This document shows, piece by piece, positions 34,329-43,580 of a stretch of DNA of 64,000 nucleotides (position 1 is the first letter of the stretch; each line of letters opens with the position of its first letter). The position numbers were made by a program, and so were the translations under genes. This stretch comes from Bacteroidales bacterium (GTDB taxonomy: Bacteria > Bacteroidota > Bacteroidia > Bacteroidales > Muribaculaceae), in contig JAAVFG010000023.1 in NCBI GenBank assembly GCA_014800895.1, positions 48,095-112,094 of the forward strand. The letters run 5' to 3'. The notes under the pieces were generated by a model. The model was given only the letters and a program-made list of their open reading frames with translations. It did no database searches and was not told the origin of the DNA.

Positions 34329-36923
34329 TTAGAAATTCCATTTAAATGACAGAAGAATTTCCAGCGGACGAAGAGCGTAGGAATATGTGGTGGTCTCCAG
34401 CGGTAAGACAGCAGAATATTGGTAATTTCGCGTATCAGTAAGATTTTTTCCGGATAATTCAATCTCATATCGGGATCTTTTGAATCTGCATCCGCCGTTG
34501 AGGAAAATGTAATTATGCATTCTTCTATCCTCCTTTTGGCTCTGGCGGCCATTAATTCCGCAATAAATTTCGAAATTAGAGAAAATAAACCATGATAATC
34601 TTAAATCCTCCATGAAATTAGATACTTCGGAAGCGGAGTCAAACAGTTTTATTCTCTGACCGGTATAGGAATATCCGCAATTCAAGTCTATGGACAATCT
34701 GTTGGAGAAGAGGCTTGCTATCCCCGTCATGTTGAGATTTACGGAGTTTGTAGTGACTGCCACTTTCCTGTTCTGCCTTATACTGTTATTATGATGTGAC
34801 AGACCATTGGCAAAGAGTTTGAACACTATCCCGGAGCCTGTAATTCTTTTAGAGATATCCAATGACCAGAAAACTGATTTTCCGTGATTCTTTAGAGATT
34901 CACTTGTAGAGGTCAGGTCGCCTGTCTCATTGATAAAGGAAGAGGTCAGGGAGTTCTTTTGGGATATGGAGAAGGTTGCGGCAGCGCGTCCCATAAGTCC
35001 TTCAAGAGGCCGTGAGAAAGTTAATCCGAGAGTTGTGCGCAGGGATTGTGCTATGGATAGATTCCCGTTCCCGAGAGTGACTTGAGTGCGATATGAGGAA
35101 TAGAGCGGAGATTCGATAAAATCCTTGATACCACCGAAAGTATGGTCTGTGCCGACAGAGAGATTTAAATGTAAGAATGGGGAAGTACGCCAGTATATGC
35201 CGGTCGAGCCATCTATATAAGGTTTGTTATGTCTGAATAATTTCTCCTCTCCGATTGATCGGTAGGTGATATATCGGTTATAGCCTTTAAGTTCGACACG
35301 CCAGGTGAAATTGTTGGCTTTCCATTCCCAGTAAGGCCTCAATATAGCGGAGTAGTCATGGCCTTGATCATGATTTGCCATCTTATTAAAGAAATCCTCA
35401 TCTGATTTAAAAAGATCATCCATGAATTCAAAGATAATCTCGCCTCCGAGCAGAGAGTTGTAAAAAGTATAGCCGTAGCGAGCTTTTACATTCCCTTTTA
35501 AAGCTTTACCGCTCAGAGTCTGATAAATGACAGGAGTCTGTTCGTAAGAAATTGTATAGATCAGATCTCCTTCCGGCATGTTGCCGATAGCGAGGTCGGA
35601 GGAGATCTCGAAAAGATTACTTCTTTTCTTAAAAATGGTATTAAAACGATTTGTTATGGAAATTTCCTTAAGGTTAATCTTCTCCTTTCCATCGGGAGAG
35701 ATAGCCAATAGAAAAGCGTTTCGTGAACGTAGAAAGGAAAAATGTAATATATTGTTGAGATATTGAGATGAGGAATTTCGTTCGATATTGGCTTCCGCAC
35801 CGAACTGTTCGGTATGATATATGGATTTCCCTCCTGAACGGGCTGATATCTCTTGATTATCCTCAATAATATACCGCCTTGTGACGGAATTGGAATAAGC
35901 CTTGTCTTCATGACCGTACATCACCCGGAGGGCGAGGGTAAGATCAGAAGGGAGTTTGAAAATAGTGCTTCCTTCCGCTTTCTGAGTCTTGTTGTCATAA
36001 TATTTATCTGCAGCAAAGTCGGCGCGTCCGAAAGGGAAAAGATCCGGCACAGTCGAAACTGCTGTTGAGCAGAACTCATTGTATCTGTTGATAGAAGGGA
36101 GGAAAGTCCCGCTGTTATTAAGGTTGGCGGATATGAGTGTCTGATTAAGGGGTGAGACCATCATCCCGTAAAGACTCCCTTGGTAGATTGCATCGCCTTT
36201 GCTGCTCATACCTCCTCCCGCAGTAATATAACCTATTGGACGCAGCAGGGAATTTCTTTTAAGTTTAAGGTTAAGAGCTGCCCTATCTGACTTTTCAATG
36301 TTATTAAGCAATTTTTTGGGCTGATGTCGCTCATAGATGCTTACAGAGGCTACATCGACGGGATTAATGTTTTTTGTGGCTACAGAATAGTCACCTCCAA
36401 GCATACTGAGCCCCTCGATATAGAAGCGGTTGATTGGTTCTCCGTCGTAGTAGATAGTTTCTCCTTCGATAGCCACCCCCGGAATTTTCCGGATAATATC
36501 ACCGATGCTTCTGTCCCCCTTAGCAGTGAGAGATGAAACATCATATACTATTGTATCACCTTTTACACGAGTATGAGGAGCCCGCACCACAACCTCTTTC
36601 AGTTCATTTGACTTAGGCAAAAGCATAACATTATAGATAGAATCGGCTGAAAGGGGTCTGGTCAGATTATCAAATCCGTATTTGGAAAATTTTATGATGG
36701 CATTATCATGAATTGAGTCAGCTGCAATCTTATACGCTCCGTCCGGTCCGGTTTTTGTAAATAAGATTGGGATGTCGTTGTTGATAACCTGTACAATTAC
36801 TTGCCGCAAGGGTATGGAGTCCTGATCCCTTACCTCACCTCTTATTATCTGACGTGCAAAGCCGGAGGAATGACAAAGGAGAGGAAGGAGGAAAGCTATG
36901 AAGCGGAGGGTATGTCTTATCAT
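34329..36923 (-). CDS. outer membrane barrel receptor with CarboxypepD-reg-like domain
   Basis: The 864 aa have a signal peptide (about 1-23), a regulatory-like domain (about 26-105), a plug-like domain (about 110-225, RKIPGVAIEGETIYYDGEPI) and a long barrel ending LLSFKWNF with terminal aromatic residue. No TonB box was seen. The ATG overlaps the GLPGLI gene stop by 4 bp, so they are coupled. This barrel plus GLPGLI pairing is known in Bacteroidetes, with unknown ligand. It resembles the barrels at 11-19 kb in type. Confidence 0.83.
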   Translation of the reverse strand: MIRHTLRFIAFLLPLLCHSSGFARQIIRGEVRDQDSIPLRQVIVQVINNDIPILFTKTGPDGAYKIAADSIHDNAIIKFSKYGFDNLTRPLSADSIYNVMLLPKSNELKEVVVRAPHTRVKGDTIVYDVSSLTAKGDRSIGDIIRKIPGVAIEGETIYYDGEPINRFYIEGLSMLGGDYSVATKNINPVDVASVSIYERHQPKKLLNNIEKSDRAALNLKLKRNSLLRPIGYITAGGGMSSKGDAIYQGSLYGMMVSPLNQTLISANLNNSGTFLPSINRYNEFCSTAVSTVPDLFPFGRADFAADKYYDNKTQKAEGSTIFKLPSDLTLALRVMYGHEDKAYSNSVTRRYIIEDNQEISARSGGKSIYHTEQFGAEANIERNSSSQYLNNILHFSFLRSRNAFLLAISPDGKEKINLKEISITNRFNTIFKKRSNLFEISSDLAIGNMPEGDLIYTISYEQTPVIYQTLSGKALKGNVKARYGYTFYNSLLGGEIIFEFMDDLFKSDEDFFNKMANHDQGHDYSAILRPYWEWKANNFTWRVELKGYNRYITYRSIGEEKLFRHNKPYIDGSTGIYWRTSPFLHLNLSVGTDHTFGGIKDFIESPLYSSYRTQVTLGNGNLSIAQSLRTTLGLTFSRPLEGLMGRAAATFSISQKNSLTSSFINETGDLTSTSESLKNHGKSVFWSLDISKRITGSGIVFKLFANGLSHHNNSIRQNRKVAVTTNSVNLNMTGIASLFSNRLSIDLNCGYSYTGQRIKLFDSASEVSNFMEDLRLSWFIFSNFEIYCGINGRQSQKEDRRMHNYIFLNGGCRFKRSRYEIELSGKNLTDTRNYQYSAVLPLETTTYSYALRPLEILLSFKWNF

Positions 36924-37753
36924 TCTAATTCAATAGGATTGTAGAAGAGTTTCTGTTTTCTTCTTGGAGCGATAGTGCCATCCGCTTCTTTCACCTCTGT
37001 AACCATTGTCTCTGCCAGTTTCCACGGATCATTTTTATAATCAGCAAGTTCTCTGAGATATTTCTCTCGACTTGTCTTGACATATAATCGCTTTTCCCAT
37101 CCGAAAGGGATGGAGTTGGTGCGCAATTCAAAGGCTTCAATTATATGTTCGCTTTCTGAGTCTGTCAGTTTCAGTATCAGTCCGGGCAATCCTGTGAACA
37201 TCCATGGACCGTCACTGATCGGAGTTTCGGAATACCATGCAGTCCATTTCCGTCCACGGAAATCGCATGTGGCTTTCCTGCATTCCTGCTCTAAGATAGT
37301 ATCGGTTTCCTCACATATCTGCCAGTTTATCAGAGGAATTTCCTCCTCATATTTATATGAATTGGCAAAAATATGTCCTGCGTATCGGTATAAGCCGGTA
37401 TCAAAGTATTTTAACAGGGATTGAGGAAAAGTATCAAGGCTTTTATAATGTTGGCTGAACTCCTCACTACTCATTTCGGGATTGGCATTTACGAGAGAAT
37501 CCAGCATATATGCCCCATATGAGCCATACCAGCTATGATTGGAACCGATAAGAAGAATTTCATCCTCGCATTTAGTCTGCTCAAGTATAGGATCATATGT
37601 GCGGTGAAGATATCCGATACTTAAGGTACAGGTATCTACAATTTCTTTCGGAGAAAGTAATCTGTTTTTTGATGAGATTGTAAATTCCGGGCAGAGGCAC
37701 TCTAACAGGATTATTAGTGTAAATATGATGGTAGGGGCGGAAATAGATTTCAT
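36920..37753 (-). CDS. GLPGLI family protein
   Basis: The 277 aa have a signal peptide (about 1-27) and the defining motif GPWMFTGLPGLILKLTDSE (about 180-198). The family is secreted, Bacteroidetes-specific and of unknown biochemical function, and is frequently found next to TonB-receptor-like barrels. Here it is upstream of, and overlaps by 4 bp, the 864-aa barrel. The motif is definitive. Confidence 0.92.
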   Translation of the reverse strand: MKSISAPTIIFTLIILLECLCPEFTISSKNRLLSPKEIVDTCTLSIGYLHRTYDPILEQTKCEDEILLIGSNHSWYGSYGAYMLDSLVNANPEMSSEEFSQHYKSLDTFPQSLLKYFDTGLYRYAGHIFANSYKYEEEIPLINWQICEETDTILEQECRKATCDFRGRKWTAWYSETPISDGPWMFTGLPGLILKLTDSESEHIIEAFELRTNSIPFGWEKRLYVKTSREKYLRELADYKNDPWKLAETMVTEVKEADGTIAPRRKQKLFYNPIELE

Positions 37754-38063
37754 TGTATCGGTTTGAACTATGTGGAAAATTAGATATATTGAGTAATTGG
37801 ATTGTGGAATAGAATGTCAACAGGTATTGTGGATATAAGAGGGTATGTACTTATCTACACGAGCAAATTTAGTGAAAATAATTTTATGTGCAAAATAAAA
37901 TGGTGAAAAATTTTTAAATAAAGGCAATGACATATTCTTAATGTATCCATCAATGACATTTTATCTTCTGCCCGGGGTGATATGAAAATAAAAATGCGAC
38001 CAATGGGAATGAAATAGAGAAAATTAGTTATATTTGTAAGTAATAGCGTATTAAAATATAAGT
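37754..38063. other. intergenic gap with weak promoter signals
   Basis: About 310 nt of AT-rich DNA between two divergent genes. The only signal noticed is a -7-like TATATTTG at 38029-38036 for the plus-strand gene, without a good -33. No ORF, repeat or hairpin of note. Confidence 0.4.
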
Positions 38064-39626
38064 ATGGAGGAGAAGAGAGTAAGATATCCGATAGGGGAGC
38101 AGTCGTTTGAGAGACTGCGTAGAGATGGTTTCCTTTATGTAGACAAAACAGAATACATAGAGAAAATCGTGGGTGGCAGCAAATATTTCTTCCTGGGTCG
38201 TCCCCGTCGTTTCGGAAAATCTCTTTTTTTATCTACTCTCAAGTGTTTTTACGAAGGGAAAAGGGAGTTATTCAAGGATCTATATATAGATACTGTTGAT
38301 TGGAATTGGGAGGTATATCCGGTTCTTTATCTTGATTTGAACACAAGTAAATATAAAAAAGATGGCGATCTTGAGGATGTGCTTGATCGTCAGCTGCGTA
38401 AATGGGAGAAAGAATATGATGTTGATGTAAAGGATAAGGCACATGCACAACGTTTCGCCACTATCATAGAGACAGTGAGTAAACGCACCGGAAAAGAAGT
38501 TGTCATCCTCGTAGATGAATACGATAAACCTCTTGTGACAAATCTCCATCATCCCAAACGTTTTGAGGAATATAGAGATGCCTTGGCGGATCTGTACTCT
38601 AATTTTAAGAGCGCGGCAGATTATATCAAATTGGTTTTTCTTACCGGTGTGACACGCTTTGCGAAATTGAGTGTGTTCTCCGGACTTAATAATATCAGCG
38701 ATATTTCATTTGTTGATAAATTCGCGGGAATATGTGGAATCACTGAAAGTGAACTAAAAAGCTATTTTATACCCGGAATCAAGGAATTGTCAGTAAAATA
38801 TAAACGTTCATTTGAAGAAGAGATTCAGGAATTAAAACGTAATTATGATGGTTATCATTTTTCGGAGGATTGTCCTGATATCTATAATCCCTATTCCCTT
38901 CTCCAGGTGATGGACTATAGTAAATATTCCAACTACTGGATTTCATCCGGTACACCTACTATTTTAGTGGAGCAACTACAAAAGATTGATGCGGATCTCG
39001 AGGAACTTCTGACCATAAGAGCATCTCAGAATATGTTGGAAGGGCTTGATATGGATTCGCCCCGACCAATAGCACTATTATATCAGACAGGATATCTTAC
39101 TATAAAGAAGTTTGATGAGAGACGCCGACTATATCATTTAGGTATTCCGAATGAGGAGGTGAAGCAAGGATTTTTCGAATTTCTACTTCCCTATTATACA
39201 TCTTTGGCAGAGGAGCGAGTAGCTCCATTTATATTTGATCTTATCGATGAAATAGAGAGTGGGGATGTTGATGCGTTCATGAAGCGCCTCCAATCCCTCT
39301 TTGCCGGTTACGGACATGATCTTAAATTTGATGAAGAGCGAAATGTTCAGAATGCCATGCTCCTTATTTTCTCCCTGGTCGGTATGCACGTTGATGCGGA
39401 AGTGAGAAATTCTGACGGCAGAATAGATATTCTTGTACGCACCAGGGAATATGTATATATCATGGAATTGAAATATGACAAGTCGTCCGAAGAAGCTTTG
39501 GCTCAGATCGAACGTAAGGAATATGCACTGCCATGGGGCATTGACTCCCGTTCTGTCATAGCAATAGGGATTAATTATTCATCCGTAAAGAGACGTATTG
39601 ACGGGTGGTCTGAAAAGCGGCTATAG
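38064..39626 (+). CDS. AAA-ATPase-like/PD-(D/E)XK nuclease family protein (DUF1703 type)
   Basis: The 520 aa match the common Bacteroidetes family that joins an AAA-ATPase-like domain to a C-terminal PD-(D/E)XK nuclease. The start reads YPIGEQSFERLRRDGFLYVDKTEYI. Walker A-like GRPRRFGKSLFLSTL is near residue 50 and the Walker B-like VVILVDEYDKPL near 147. The nuclease motif at about 455-485 reads GRIDILVRTREYVYIMELKYD. These genes are often multicopy and sporadic; a role in defence or DNA processing is suspected but unproven. Single gene, own frame well supported. Confidence 0.9.
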   Translation: MEEKRVRYPIGEQSFERLRRDGFLYVDKTEYIEKIVGGSKYFFLGRPRRFGKSLFLSTLKCFYEGKRELFKDLYIDTVDWNWEVYPVLYLDLNTSKYKKDGDLEDVLDRQLRKWEKEYDVDVKDKAHAQRFATIIETVSKRTGKEVVILVDEYDKPLVTNLHHPKRFEEYRDALADLYSNFKSAADYIKLVFLTGVTRFAKLSVFSGLNNISDISFVDKFAGICGITESELKSYFIPGIKELSVKYKRSFEEEIQELKRNYDGYHFSEDCPDIYNPYSLLQVMDYSKYSNYWISSGTPTILVEQLQKIDADLEELLTIRASQNMLEGLDMDSPRPIALLYQTGYLTIKKFDERRRLYHLGIPNEEVKQGFFEFLLPYYTSLAEERVAPFIFDLIDEIESGDVDAFMKRLQSLFAGYGHDLKFDEERNVQNAMLLIFSLVGMHVDAEVRNSDGRIDILVRTREYVYIMELKYDKSSEEALAQIERKEYALPWGIDSRSVIAIGINYSSVKRRIDGWSEKRL

Positions 39627-39676
39627 GCAGGCTATAATATGAAAATACAATATTATAAATATACTTATTCTTTATT

Positions 39677-41056
39677 ATGAACCGAATTATTTTCAGTCTT
39701 TTGCTTTGCGGCGCCGCTTCAGTGTATGCGGCGGCTCCCTCCGGAGGGATTGACTCCGGAATGCTTGAGCGCCTCAGAAGCTCCTATCAGAATACCGCTT
39801 CTGACAAGGCTATTTCCAACGCTCTTAAATCTACAGATATCGATGTTCTCGCCACTAACGGCGAGAATAAGAATAATTTCGATGATAACTTTACTCATCG
39901 TGTGAAGAGCAAGGGAATCACCAATCAGAAATCGTCGGGGAGATGCTGGCTTTTCACCGGCCTCAACACCCTGCGCTCCCAGATGATGGAGGAGCATAAT
40001 CTTCCCTCTCTCGAGCTCTCCCAGAATTACAACTTCTTCTATGACCTTCTGGAGAAATCCAACCTCTTCCTGCAGGAGATCATCAATACCGCCGACCGTC
40101 CGATGGATGATAAGAAGGTGGAATTCCTATTCAAGAATCCTATCAGCGACGGCGGTCAATTCACCGGTCTTTCCGATAATCTTCTTAAGTATGGAGTGGT
40201 GCCTAAAAGCGTGATGGTGGAAACCCATTCCAGCTCCGCAACCTCCAAGCTCCGCAAGCATCTCAGCACCAAGCTTCGCGAGGATGGCGTGGCTCTGCGC
40301 CGTATGAAATCATCCGGAGCATCCAAAGCTGCATTGGAGAAAGAGAAGGAGCATATGCTTACCGATGTATATCGGATGCTTGCTCTGACATTGGGCGTGC
40401 CCCCCACTGAATTTACATGGACCCGTAAGGATAAGGATGGAAAAGTGGTCAGCACCAAGACTTACACTCCGCAGAGTTTCTATCAGGAATATGCAGGAAA
40501 CAATCTGAAGGATGACTATGTGATGCTTATGAACGACCCCACACGCGAATATTATAAGCTCTACGAGATCGATCTTGACCGCCATGTATATGACGGCAAG
40601 AACTGGACATACATAAATCTTCCTGTCGAGGATATCAAAAAGATGGCGATAGAAAGCATCAAGGACGGCAGGATGATGTATTTCTCTTGCGACGTGGGTA
40701 AATTTATAGACAGGGAGAAGGGCACATTGGATACCGATAATTATGACTATGAATCCCTCTTCGGAGTGAAATTCGGGATGGATAAGTCCGACCGTATCCG
40801 CACATTCGACAGCGCGTCTTCCCATGCCATGACCTTAGTGGCGGTGGATTTGGATGAGAATGAGAAGCCTAAGAAATGGATGGTGGAGAACAGCTGGGGC
40901 TCGGGAGCCAATGACGGTCACCTTATAATGACCGATAAATGGTTTGACGAGTATATGTTCCGTCTTGTGGTCAACAAGAAGTATGTGCCCTCCGGGATAC
41001 TCTCTATCCTCAAGCAGAACCCTGTTCTGCTACCTCCGACCGATCCTATGTTCTGA
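39677..41056 (+). CDS. pepC: C1-family aminopeptidase (bleomycin hydrolase-like), secreted
   Basis: Papain-fold cysteine peptidase of family C1B. The 459 aa have a signal peptide (about 1-19), the catalytic Cys in QKSSGRCWLFTGLNTLR (about 93), His in SASSHAMTLVAVD (about 378) and Asn in VENSWGSGAN (about 400). Bleomycin-hydrolase family members are usually cytosolic; the signal peptide places this one in the periplasm or outside, as is common in Bacteroidales. Its 3' end overlaps the convergent LytTR gene by 11 bp and its terminator lies inside that gene. Confidence 0.9.
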   Translation: MNRIIFSLLLCGAASVYAAAPSGGIDSGMLERLRSSYQNTASDKAISNALKSTDIDVLATNGENKNNFDDNFTHRVKSKGITNQKSSGRCWLFTGLNTLRSQMMEEHNLPSLELSQNYNFFYDLLEKSNLFLQEIINTADRPMDDKKVEFLFKNPISDGGQFTGLSDNLLKYGVVPKSVMVETHSSSATSKLRKHLSTKLREDGVALRRMKSSGASKAALEKEKEHMLTDVYRMLALTLGVPPTEFTWTRKDKDGKVVSTKTYTPQSFYQEYAGNNLKDDYVMLMNDPTREYYKLYEIDLDRHVYDGKNWTYINLPVEDIKKMAIESIKDGRMMYFSCDVGKFIDREKGTLDTDNYDYESLFGVKFGMDKSDRIRTFDSASSHAMTLVAVDLDENEKPKKWMVENSWGSGANDGHLIMTDKWFDEYMFRLVVNKKYVPSGILSILKQNPVLLPPTDPMF

Positions 41057-41741
41057 ACCGTGAGTTAAAAGCGTTAGTGTATGAGCGTCCCAAGGGAATG
41101 GGACGCTCATAATTTTTAAGGAATATCTGACGGTTATTGAATTTGGATATCTCTTTAAGATTGACAATATATGAGCGGTGGGTTCTTGCAAACCGATCGG
41201 CAGGAAGTTGGGCTTCCATCTCCTTCATAGTGATCTGCGGAATCAGAGTCTGCATACCCGGACGATATATCTTTACGTAATTGTCCATGGCTTCAATATA
41301 CGCTATATGCTCCACTTCCACAATGGTGGTTTTATAACCGAGCTTCAGTGTGATTGATTCCGCGGCGGGTATGGATTCCGCTTCTTTAGCATTGACAAGG
41401 AGGAGAGCTTTCTCAATCGCATGCTCGAAACGGGGGTAGAAAATCGGTTTATGAAGGAAATCCACCGCATCCACATTATAACTGTCAAGGGCATATTGGG
41501 AGAAAGCGGTGGTGAAGATAATGGCTATCCCCTCGGGCAGGGTCTTGGCTAATTCCACACCATTGTGAGAATTCATTTCAATATCAAGCAAGACAATATC
41601 GGGATGCAGAGTGTTGATACATTCCATTCCTTCAACGGGAGAAGTGAAACACTTCAGTTCTATATTTCCGAATCTTTTACAATATTCTTCAATAATGGAC
41701 AAGGCGATGGGTTCGTCATCGATTGCAACACACTTTATCAT
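41046..41741 (-). CDS. LytTR-type response regulator
   Basis: The 231 aa have a receiver domain (about 1-118) with acidic pocket DDEP near 8 and phospho-acceptor Asp in DIVLLDIEMN near 54. The C-terminal LytTR DNA-binding domain (about 135-228) reads HIAYIEAMDNYVKIY and HRSYIVNLKEI. It forms a two-component pair with the kinase whose stop overlaps its start by 4 bp. Target genes are not evident. Confidence 0.93.
   Translation of the reverse strand: MIKCVAIDDEPIALSIIEEYCKRFGNIELKCFTSPVEGMECINTLHPDIVLLDIEMNSHNGVELAKTLPEGIAIIFTTAFSQYALDSYNVDAVDFLHKPIFYPRFEHAIEKALLLVNAKEAESIPAAESITLKLGYKTTIVEVEHIAYIEAMDNYVKIYRPGMQTLIPQITMKEMEAQLPADRFARTHRSYIVNLKEISKFNNRQIFLKNYERPIPLGRSYTNAFNSRFRT
41081..41110 (+). 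terminator. pepC terminator embedded in the LytTR coding sequence
   Basis: ATGAGCGTCCCA, a 6-nt loop, then TGGGACGCTCAT form a perfect 12-bp stem followed by AATTTTT on the plus strand, 25 nt after the pepC stop. On the other strand the same bases code for the conserved C-terminal part of the LytTR domain. Confidence 0.65.
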
Positions 41742-42751
41742 GATTTCAGATTGATTTGAAGAGAAACTTTAAAAATATCGTTATTATTAAAAATACTTAG
41801 TCGGTATCTTCCCTCATAGAGGAGGTTAAGCCGCTTCCTGCAGTTATCTATACCCATGTGCTCGCCAATCCTTTTGATGGGGAATATCAGATTGGAAGTG
41901 GAGAAGAGCAGGGTGCCTTCATCTTCCGTCAGACTGATACGTATAGTGCTCGGTTCCACTGAAGAAATGCCATGCTTGAAGCAATTTTCCACAAATGTCA
42001 CTAATAGCATTGGGGGAATACGCAGATTTTCATTCCTTACGTCAATGTGAAGATATACGGAAGTCATCTTATTGAGGCGGAGAGACTGGATGTCGACATA
42101 TTGGCGTATATATTCAGTCTCGTCCCCCAGAGATACAAAATCTTTGTTTGAAGATAGATGCACATATCTCATCATGGAGATAAACTTCTCAAGGGAGGGA
42201 AGGGCATTCTCATTTCTTGTAAGAAAAAGACCGTATATGGAATTGAGGGTATTGAACATGAAATGAGGTTTGATCTGCGCCTTGTAGAGCTCAATTTCAG
42301 CTTTCTCTTTTTGAAACTCCGCTTCCTTCAGGCGTGCGATCTGACCGGTGGAATAGATCAGCGTGCTGACTGCAAAACTGAAAGCCTCCACGATCATGAA
42401 TGATGTCCATAACACCTGCCTGTATTGCGCCACCCGGGGAAGATATTGAGAGAACCCGTCATCAAAAACTACCGGTTTCGGAGTGTAAAGCTCAATGCCG
42501 GAGAATACTGCGGTGACTAAAACCGTGAGTAAGATAATAGCTATTCCTTTCACTCTCTCCCTCTTATTTACAAACAGGAGCGGGATAGCTATCCGGCGGT
42601 TGATAAAATAGAGAGCATATAACCATATCCCTGCCATTACAGTATAAGTCGTAAAATGATGTGCCCATCTTTCTATTGGAGAAAGAAGGAAGATTCCAGG
42701 CAGCACAATCAGGCAGAACACCAGGTCAATATATCGAGCGATATGCTTCAT
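41738..42751 (-). CDS. LytS/YehU-like sensor histidine kinase
   Basis: The 337 aa have four N-terminal membrane spans (about 8-130), a coiled linker (about 135-155) and a His_kinase-type catalytic part. The H-box reads IKPHFMFNTLNSIYGLFL (about 158) and the N-box MLLVTFVENCFKHGI (about 245). It starts the two-gene operon with the LytTR regulator (4-bp overlap). No sensory extracytoplasmic domain, so it probably senses within the membrane. A -7-like TATCTTTG (42763-42756) sits very close to the start codon. Confidence 0.92.
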   Translation of the reverse strand: MKHIARYIDLVFCLIVLPGIFLLSPIERWAHHFTTYTVMAGIWLYALYFINRRIAIPLLFVNKRERVKGIAIILLTVLVTAVFSGIELYTPKPVVFDDGFSQYLPRVAQYRQVLWTSFMIVEAFSFAVSTLIYSTGQIARLKEAEFQKEKAEIELYKAQIKPHFMFNTLNSIYGLFLTRNENALPSLEKFISMMRYVHLSSNKDFVSLGDETEYIRQYVDIQSLRLNKMTSVYLHIDVRNENLRIPPMLLVTFVENCFKHGISSVEPSTIRISLTEDEGTLLFSTSNLIFPIKRIGEHMGIDNCRKRLNLLYEGRYRLSIFNNNDIFKVSLQINLKS

Positions 42752-42921
42752 GGCGCAAAGATAGCTATTTTAGAAATAAGAGTATTTACTGTTTACCATT
42801 TTATTTTTTCTTTTCGCCATTATTTTTGGTCGTCAAGTGCAGCAAAATATATGCGGTCCTGACAGTTGAACGGTGATAGTATTGTGACTGGTCGGCGCAT
42901 AGTAATGTGAATAAAATAAAA

Positions 42922-42956
42922 AGGCTTTGAAAACAAGGTATTTGCTTTCAAAGCCT
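42922..42956 (-). terminator. terminator downstream of the pyruvate oxidase remnant
   Basis: AGGCTTTGAAA (42922-42932) pairs with TTTCAAAGCCT (42946-42956). On the minus strand it is followed by TTTTTATTTTATT. It lies directly after the stop of the pseudogene. Confidence 0.7.
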
Positions 42957-42984
42957 GAGATCTTACTTTTATAAATCTTACTTA

Positions 42985-43290
42985 TCAGCTTCCTAAAGGG
43001 AGGAAGTTAGAGAGGGGATTGCCCGGCTTTGCCGACTCCATGAGTTTCTGAAAGAAACTGAAAGAGAGGCGGCAAGCCTACCGGTGAGCTGCGCTTCCGC
43101 ACTGGCGGCGAACGCTCCCGATTCCTCATGAAGCATATGTACGAATTTCACACGGCCGTCACGATCAAGAGCAATTGGTAAGATCATTAAGGCTATCGCC
43201 CGTGATGGCATAAATATGCTTTACGCCGGCGTCAGCAAGCATATCCGCTACCTGATCGGCTACCGTTACGCTTTCTTTTGACTGTTCCAT
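42985..43290 (-). pseudogene. deleted and frameshifted pyruvate oxidase (poxB-like) remnant
   Basis: From the ATG at 43290 the minus strand reads a ThDP-enzyme N-terminus (VADQVADMLADAGVKHIYAI, then TGDSLNDL) that hits a stop after about 40 codons. The family sequence resumes in another frame as HEESGAFAASAEAQLTGRLA, then runs out of frame to an apparent C-terminal tail (KLMESAKPGNPLSNFLPLGS, stop). A normal enzyme is about 570 aa; about 100 codons remain. So most of the middle is deleted and the front is frameshifted. The track ORF 42993-43211 is only its central piece. The tail assignment is less sure than the N-terminal match. Confidence 0.75.
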
Positions 43291-43465
43291 ACTTTATATT
43301 TTTATACTATTGACTCCGGCTCTTACTGAGCTAAATATCAATAATATAAGAAATGTCTGATATTCGGAGGTGGTTCATGTGACCGAGTGATCCATTAGAT
43401 TATTTAGTGGATGGAGCCTTAACCTAAATGAATAAAATTTTTAGATGTTAATGAATGTTAATTAT

Positions 43466-43496
43466 TTTGCAAAAACGAGAATAATAGATACCTTTG
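43466..43496 (+). promoter_or_regulatory. promoter of the TraB/GumN gene
   Basis: TTTG (43466-43469), 19 nt, TACCTTTG (43489-43496). The -7 element is part of the left arm of the long hairpin at 43491-43528. Confidence 0.6.
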
Positions 43497-43528
43497 CAGT
43501 GTTGTACTTATCTACAACACTGCAAAGG
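43491..43528 (+). promoter_or_regulatory. 16-bp perfect inverted repeat over the promoter and start of transcription
   Basis: CCTTTGCAGTGTTGTA, loop CTTATC, TACAACACTGCAAAGG. It overlaps the -7 element and the predicted start point, so it could be an operator, a 5' RNA hairpin, or both. Confidence 0.6.
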
Positions 43529-43580
43529 TTGATAAAGATAATACTTAACATTCAATATAATTATAAAAACCTGGTAATTT

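Noticed and set aside
38064-39626. Prophage or transposon gene
   Set aside because: The protein is a common chromosomal Bacteroidetes ATPase/nuclease and no other mobile genes or flanking repeats were seen.
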